DNA of 64,000 bases from Ideonella alba (GTDB lineage: Bacteria > Pseudomonadota > Gammaproteobacteria > Burkholderiales > Burkholderiaceae_C). Numbering within the stretch: position 1 is the stretch's first letter; each line of letters starts with the position of its first letter. This document shows positions 60,545 through 64,000 of the stretch, in pieces. Under the pieces are notes generated by a model that was given only the letters and a program-made list of their open reading frames with translations, had not been told where the DNA came from and did no database searches. The stretch covers positions 310,001-374,000 of the forward strand of contig NZ_JAGQDF010000002.1 of assembly GCF_018069875.1 (NCBI RefSeq). The letters are read 5' to 3'. Position numbers and translations under genes: made by a program.

Positions 60545-60946
60545 GGCGGGACTCGTTCTGGGGGAACGAGGCCACACCAGGCACCCCTACAACCAAGGGG
60601 AAGAGGCCGGGAAGGCAGCCGAACAGCCTGCCTATGGATTTGTGGACTTCTCCTTCGCTTCGCTACGGAGACCGGCTGCTTCCTATGGACAACCCTGCGG
60701 GTTGCCCACAGGACTCCAGCCTAGCCCACAAGCTCCACAGGCACCCACCACCCTTGATTCTTGGACAATGAGAAGGCAACAATGCCTCTCATGAACCACC
60801 TGAGCAGCCTCGCTCGGCTTCAAGGTTCCTCTGCCCGGTCACAGGGTCACAGAGCAATACTGCACCTTTGTTCGACCAATACTGAAGAGATCCGGTTGGG
60901 CGGGTGCGGCGCACCGACCCCGCGGGTGACGGGATCCACACGCCCA
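60545..60946. other. Non-coding right end of the island
   Basis: About 400 bases without a supported gene. It holds the hairpin CAACCCTGCGGGTTG (60690-60704), several CCCACA/GGACAA words similar to those in the 26.9 kb repeat (TTGCCCACAGG at 60702), and the 12-base AATACTGCACCT at 60857-60868. The island/backbone junction is probably here. Confidence 0.5.
60857..60868. repeat. Possible right attachment-core match
   Basis: AATACTGCACCT, same orientation and identical to 35519-35530. See the left copy; weak evidence for an att core. Confidence 0.3.
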
Positions 60947-60978
60947 GAAAAAAGGCCCGCACGAGGAGGCGGGCCCTT
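60947..60978 (-). terminator. Rho-independent terminator of the desaturase gene
   Basis: On the minus strand GGCCCGC pairs with GCGGGCC and runs into TTTTTTCT, 27 bases after the desaturase stop. It marks the right backbone edge. Confidence 0.88.
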
Positions 60979-61004
60979 GTTCAAGCGCGCCAGGCGCCGC
61001 GGCG

Positions 61005-62219
61005 TCAGGCGCGCGCCGAGCGCAGCTGCACCGAGAAGTCGCGCAGCGCGGCCACGCCGCTGGCTTCGGCGCGGCGGCACCAGTCCTGCAGCTCGGCCAC
61101 CAGCTGTTCGCCGGAGACATTGGTGCGGGTCCAGAGCTGGCGCAGTTCTTCGCGCATCGTCACCAGCTTCTGCAGCGACGGGCTGCCGGCGATCGCGGCA
61201 TCCAGTTGCTCGCGCACATTGCCGGGAATGCGGTCGGCATCGCGGTGCAGCCAGCGTTCGGCCAGGCGCAGGTTGGTCCAGGCGGCGCTCTTGGCGGCGC
61301 CCTCGGCCTTCAGCCGCGCCAGCTCGGTGGCGCAGGTGCGGCGCAGCTCCTTGGCGTACTCGGCCATCAGCTCGTAGCGGTTGGCGATGATGACCTCCAG
61401 TGTGCGGCGGTCGGCCTCGGCCTTGACCGAACCCAGCACCAGCTGCGGTGCCACCTTGCGCACCTTGGCCCAGCCCAGCGCCTGCAGCACCCGGATGTAG
61501 GCCCAGCCCAGGTCGAATTCGTAGGGCTTGACCGAGAACTTGGCCGAGGTGGCGTAGGTGTGGTGGTTGTTGTGCAGTTCCTCGCCACCGATCAGCAGGC
61601 CCCAGGGCGAGATGTTGGTGGAGGCATCCGGCGCCTCGAAATTGCGGTAGCCCCAGTAGTGGCCGATGCCGTTGATGACGCCAGCGGCCCAGATCGGGAT
61701 CCACAGCATCTGCACCGCCCAGATCGTCAGGCCCCAGCCACCGAACATCAGCACATTGGCGATCAGCAGCAGACTCACGCCCAGCGCGCTGTGGCGGGTG
61801 TAGAGGTGGCGCTCGATCCAGTCATCCGGCGTGTTGTGGCCGTACTTGCTCAGCGTCTCGGCCACCTTGGCCTCGGTGCGGTAGAGCTCGGCGCCACGCA
61901 GCAGCACGGTGTCGATGCCGCGGGTGATCGGGCTGTGCGGGTCGTCGGGCGTCTCGCACTTGGCGTGGTGCTTGCGGTGGATGGCGACCCATTCCTTGGT
62001 GACCATGCCGGTGGTCAGCCACAGCCAGAAGCGGAAGAAGTGCGAGGGAATCGGACCCAGGTCCAGCGCCCGGTGCGCCTGCGCCCGGTGCAGGAAGATG
62101 GTCACCGCGGCGATGGTGATGTGCGTCACCACCAGGGTGTAGGCCAGGAGCTGCCAGCCAGAGGCGTGGAGCAGTCCGTTGGCGGCGAAATCAGCCGCCC
62201 AGACGAGCAGGTCGTTCAT
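61005..62219 (-). CDS. Acyl-CoA delta-9-type fatty acid desaturase
   Basis: A 404-residue membrane di-iron desaturase that introduces a double bond into acyl chains. The three His boxes are HRAQAH (44-49), HRKHH (81-85) and HNNHH (216-220), with two hydrophobic hairpins between them. The C-terminal 120 residues are a charged helical extension (TMREELRQLWTRTNVSGEQL) longer than in simple desaturases. ATG at 62219 gives MNDLLVWAADFAANGLLHAS. It probably keeps membrane fluidity by making palmitoleate-type acids. Ends at an intrinsic terminator; rsmB lies upstream on the same strand. Confidence 0.92.
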   Translation of the reverse strand: MNDLLVWAADFAANGLLHASGWQLLAYTLVVTHITIAAVTIFLHRAQAHRALDLGPIPSHFFRFWLWLTTGMVTKEWVAIHRKHHAKCETPDDPHSPITRGIDTVLLRGAELYRTEAKVAETLSKYGHNTPDDWIERHLYTRHSALGVSLLLIANVLMFGGWGLTIWAVQMLWIPIWAAGVINGIGHYWGYRNFEAPDASTNISPWGLLIGGEELHNNHHTYATSAKFSVKPYEFDLGWAYIRVLQALGWAKVRKVAPQLVLGSVKAEADRRTLEVIIANRYELMAEYAKELRRTCATELARLKAEGAAKSAAWTNLRLAERWLHRDADRIPGNVREQLDAAIAGSPSLQKLVTMREELRQLWTRTNVSGEQLVAELQDWCRRAEASGVAALRDFSVQLRSARA

Positions 62220-62333
62220 CGTGCGAGGGTTCCCAACTGCAATCGAATCCACCGGCGGATGGACGCGTGCTTCAATTCTAGGCGCTTGATACCGATCAGG
62301 TCAGGGGAAACTCCCCAGGGCGTGTGCGCCAGA

Positions 62334-63596
62334 TCAGGTCTTGCGCTGCCAGGCGGTGGCGAAGAAGCCGTCGGTGCGGTGCCGCTGCGGCCACAGCCGC
62401 AGGTGGCCGGCCTCGCTGACCAGTTCGGCGGCGCCCTCGACCTGGGCGGTTTCCAGCAGCGGACCGGCTGGCAGGGGCTCGAAGTCCGGGTGGGCGGCGC
62501 CGAAGGCCTCGGCCACCGCCTCGTTCTCGCGCCGCAGCAGGCTGCAGGTGGCGTAGACCAGCCGGCCGCCAGGCTTGAGCAGGCGGGCGGCACTGGCCAG
62601 GATGGCACTTTGCTTGGCGCCCAGTTCCTCCAGCGCCTGCGGCGACTGGCGCCATTTCAGGTCGGGGTTGCGGCGCAGCGTGCCCAGTCCCGAGCAGGGG
62701 GCGTCCACCAGCACACGGTCGATCTTGCCGGCCAGGCGCTTGACGCGCTCGTCGCGCTCATGGGCGATCTGTGCCGGGTAGACATTGGACAACCCCGAGC
62801 GCGCCAGGCGCGGCTTCAGGCCATCCAGCCGGTGGCCGGACACGTCAAAGGCGTACAGGCGGCCGGTGTTGCGCATCATCGCGCCCAGCGCCAGCGTCTT
62901 GCCGCCGGCACCAGCGCAGAAGTCCACCACCATCTCGCCGCGCTTGGCGCCGGTCAGCGCGGCCAGCAGCTGGCTGCCCTCGTCCTGCACCTCGACCCGT
63001 CCAGCGGTGAACAGCGGCAGCTTCTGCAGCGCCGGCTTGCCCTCCAGCCGCACGCCCCAGGGCGAGTGCGGCGTGGCGGTGGCCGGGATGCCGGCCTCGG
63101 CCAGCTCGGCCAGCACCTCGGCGCGGCTGGCCTTCAGCAGATTGACCCGCAGGTCCAGCGGCGCGGACTGCTCCATCGCCTCGACCAGCGGCCAGAAGTC
63201 CTGGCCCAGTTCGGCATGCAGCGCCTGGGCCAGCCAGTCGGGCAGGTTGTGGCGCAGTTTCTCGGGCAGGCTGGCGCGGTCCACCGCCTGCACCTCGGCC
63301 AGCCATTTCTGCTCGTTCGGGCCCAGGGCACCCCGCAGGAAGGACTCGCTGCCCTGCCAGGCCAGGATGGCCAGGCGGCGCTCCAGCGCGCCGCTGCCGC
63401 TTTGCGCCAGGTTGGCCAGCAGCAGGCGCTGGCGCAGCACCTGGTAGGTGGTCTCGGCCAGGCTGTGCCGCTCGCGGGGGCCCAGCGTGCGGTGCTTGCG
63501 GAAGAACGCCGACACCGTCTGGTCGGCGGGGGCGTCGAGTTTCAGGACCTGGCGCAGCAGTTCGGTGGCGAGGTCCAACAGGGCATTCGGGTGCAT
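62334..63596 (-). CDS. rsmB: RsmB/NOP-family 16S rRNA m5C methyltransferase
   Basis: A 420-residue methyltransferase of the RsmB (cytosine-967) class. An N-terminal NusB-like helical domain (about 1-140) is followed by the SAM motif VVDFCAGAGGKTLALG, the DAPCSGLGTLRRNPD catalytic loop with one Cys, and YATCSLLRRENEAV with the other. ATG at 63596 gives MHPNALLDLATELLRQVLKL. It is 8 bases after the purN stop, so the two are cotranscribed. The exact rRNA position is assigned by family only. Confidence 0.88.
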   Translation of the reverse strand: MHPNALLDLATELLRQVLKLDAPADQTVSAFFRKHRTLGPRERHSLAETTYQVLRQRLLLANLAQSGSGALERRLAILAWQGSESFLRGALGPNEQKWLAEVQAVDRASLPEKLRHNLPDWLAQALHAELGQDFWPLVEAMEQSAPLDLRVNLLKASRAEVLAELAEAGIPATATPHSPWGVRLEGKPALQKLPLFTAGRVEVQDEGSQLLAALTGAKRGEMVVDFCAGAGGKTLALGAMMRNTGRLYAFDVSGHRLDGLKPRLARSGLSNVYPAQIAHERDERVKRLAGKIDRVLVDAPCSGLGTLRRNPDLKWRQSPQALEELGAKQSAILASAARLLKPGGRLVYATCSLLRRENEAVAEAFGAAHPDFEPLPAGPLLETAQVEGAAELVSEAGHLRLWPQRHRTDGFFATAWQRKT

Positions 63597-63604
63597 CGGC
63601 CGGA

Positions 63605-64000
63605 TTATCCCAGCCCGCCATCCCACAGCAGTTGGGGGGCGCCATCCAGCTGCCGCACCCGGCCCTGCGCCAGCGCCAGCCGGCCCTCGACGAACCAGCG
63701 CGCCGCCATCGGGTACAGGCGGTGCTCGGCAGCGAGCACCCGGTCCGCCAGGGCGGTCTCATCGTCGCCTGGCAGCACCGGCACCACCGCCTGGGCGACG
63801 ATCGGGCCGTGGTCCAGCTGCGGGGTCACGAAGTGCACGGTCGCGCCCGCCGCCTGGACGCCCGCGGCCAGGGCCTGGCGGTGGGTGTGCAGGCCCGGGA
63901 AGGCCGGCAGCAGCGAGGGATGGATGTTCAGCATCCGGCCCTCGTAGTGGCGCACGAAGCCATCGGTCAGGATGCGCATGAAACCGGCCAGCAGCAGCAG
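63605..64000 (-). CDS. purN: Phosphoribosylglycinamide formyltransferase, N-terminus outside window
   Basis: The C-terminal 130 or so residues of GAR transformylase, the third step of purine synthesis, which uses 10-formyl-THF. LLLAGFMRILTDGFVRHYEG continues in frame to the window edge. The family motifs MLNIHPSLLPAFPGLHTHRQ and GATVHFVTPQLDHGPIVAQA are present; the His and Asp here are catalytic residues. The C-terminus (EGRLALAQGRVRQLDGAPQL) is complete. Confidence 0.95.
   Translation of the reverse strand: MLLLAGFMRILTDGFVRHYEGRMLNIHPSLLPAFPGLHTHRQALAAGVQAAGATVHFVTPQLDHGPIVAQAVVPVLPGDDETALADRVLAAEHRLYPMAARWFVEGRLALAQGRVRQLDGAPQLLWDGGLG

Larger units (their letters stand above)
35341..60870. 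mobile_element. Integrative genomic island carrying defence genes, about 25.5 kb
   Basis: Everything between the rpmG terminator and the region before the desaturase terminator is accessory. It starts with a tyrosine recombinase and regulator, and carries a type I restriction system, a serine resolvase, Thoeris, Iet and several unknown genes. Many genes here, notably 44.8-47.7 and 48.8-52.1 kb, use more AT-rich codons than the flanks. There are no conjugation or phage structural genes, so it is a genomic island or an element mobilised in trans. Ends are approximate: no tRNA gene flanks it, and the only end-to-end match I found is the 12-base AATACTGCACCT (35519 and 60857). Confidence 0.75.

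Noticed and set aside
35341-60870. Prophage or conjugative element
   Set aside because: No capsid, tail, terminase, lysis, relaxase or type IV secretion gene is present.
61206-63947. 913-codon plus-strand open frame
   Set aside because: Antisense to the desaturase, rsmB and purN genes.

Overview
The window is about 64 kb of high-GC DNA from a Gram-negative betaproteobacterium, most likely Burkholderiales and close to the Rubrivivax/Leptothrix/Ideonella group. The evidence is the gene set and its order: comEC next to a circularly permuted ATP-grasp/alpha-E/transglutaminase cassette, parE-lytic transglycosylase-parC, dapA-bamC, crp-ftsK-lolA opposite trxB, rpmB-rpmG, and acyl-CoA desaturase-rsmB-purN. 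No rRNA, tRNA, CRISPR array or phage structural gene was seen. The genus is inference; no database search was possible.

Layout. 1-7.1 kb (minus): a DUF2126/transglutaminase protein, an alpha-E protein, an ATP-grasp protein and ComEC, the last two overlapping by 4 bases. 7.2-9.5 kb (plus): RidA, DsbB and a UbiH-type hydroxylase. 9.6-16.5 kb (minus): topoisomerase IV genes parC and parE, separated by a lytic transglycosylase and a secreted S8 protease with a PA-like insert. 16.7-20.7 kb (plus): MFS transporter, a 39-residue membrane peptide, a methyltransferase, dapA, bamC. 20.8-35.3 kb: housekeeping genes on both strands (a small lipoprotein, L16 hydroxylase, SlyD-like PPIase, dut, coaBC, psd, rarA, cheW, lolA, ftsK, a Crp/Fnr regulator, trxB, rpmB, rpmG). 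A degenerate tandem repeat lies between psd and rarA.

35.3-60.9 kb is a genomic island of about 25.5 kb inserted between rpmG and the desaturase gene. Its left end carries a tyrosine recombinase, an overlapping Xre-like regulator and a zinc-finger protein that resembles a catalytically dead recombinase. Then come a GIY-YIG protein and a HipA-like kinase. The rest is largely anti-phage cargo: a type I restriction-modification operon (hsdM-hsdS-hsdR) with a GmrSD-type DUF262/DUF1524 gene coupled into it; a serine resolvase with a candidate res site; a Thoeris system with one SIR2-SLOG effector (ThsA) and three different TIR-type proteins; and an Iet-type AAA ATPase plus subtilase pair. Further cargo is a YkgJ-type cysteine-cluster protein, a metallophosphoesterase with an unrecognised N-terminal half, an antitoxin-like small protein, a secreted Sel1-repeat protein coupled to a 66-residue protein, and an Xre regulator.

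How it works together. In Thoeris, TIR proteins sense infection and make a cyclic-ADP-ribose-type signal that activates the ThsA NADase. The Iet pair probably links an ATPase sensor to a protease. The type I system and its GmrSD-like partner could together attack both unmodified and modified DNA. The most unusual protein is the third TIR (51476-52075): a Cys/His cluster, then a glycine-zipper membrane-type segment, then a TIR-like domain, placed directly before thsA. The backbone resumes at 61.0 kb with the desaturase, rsmB and a purN cut by the window edge.
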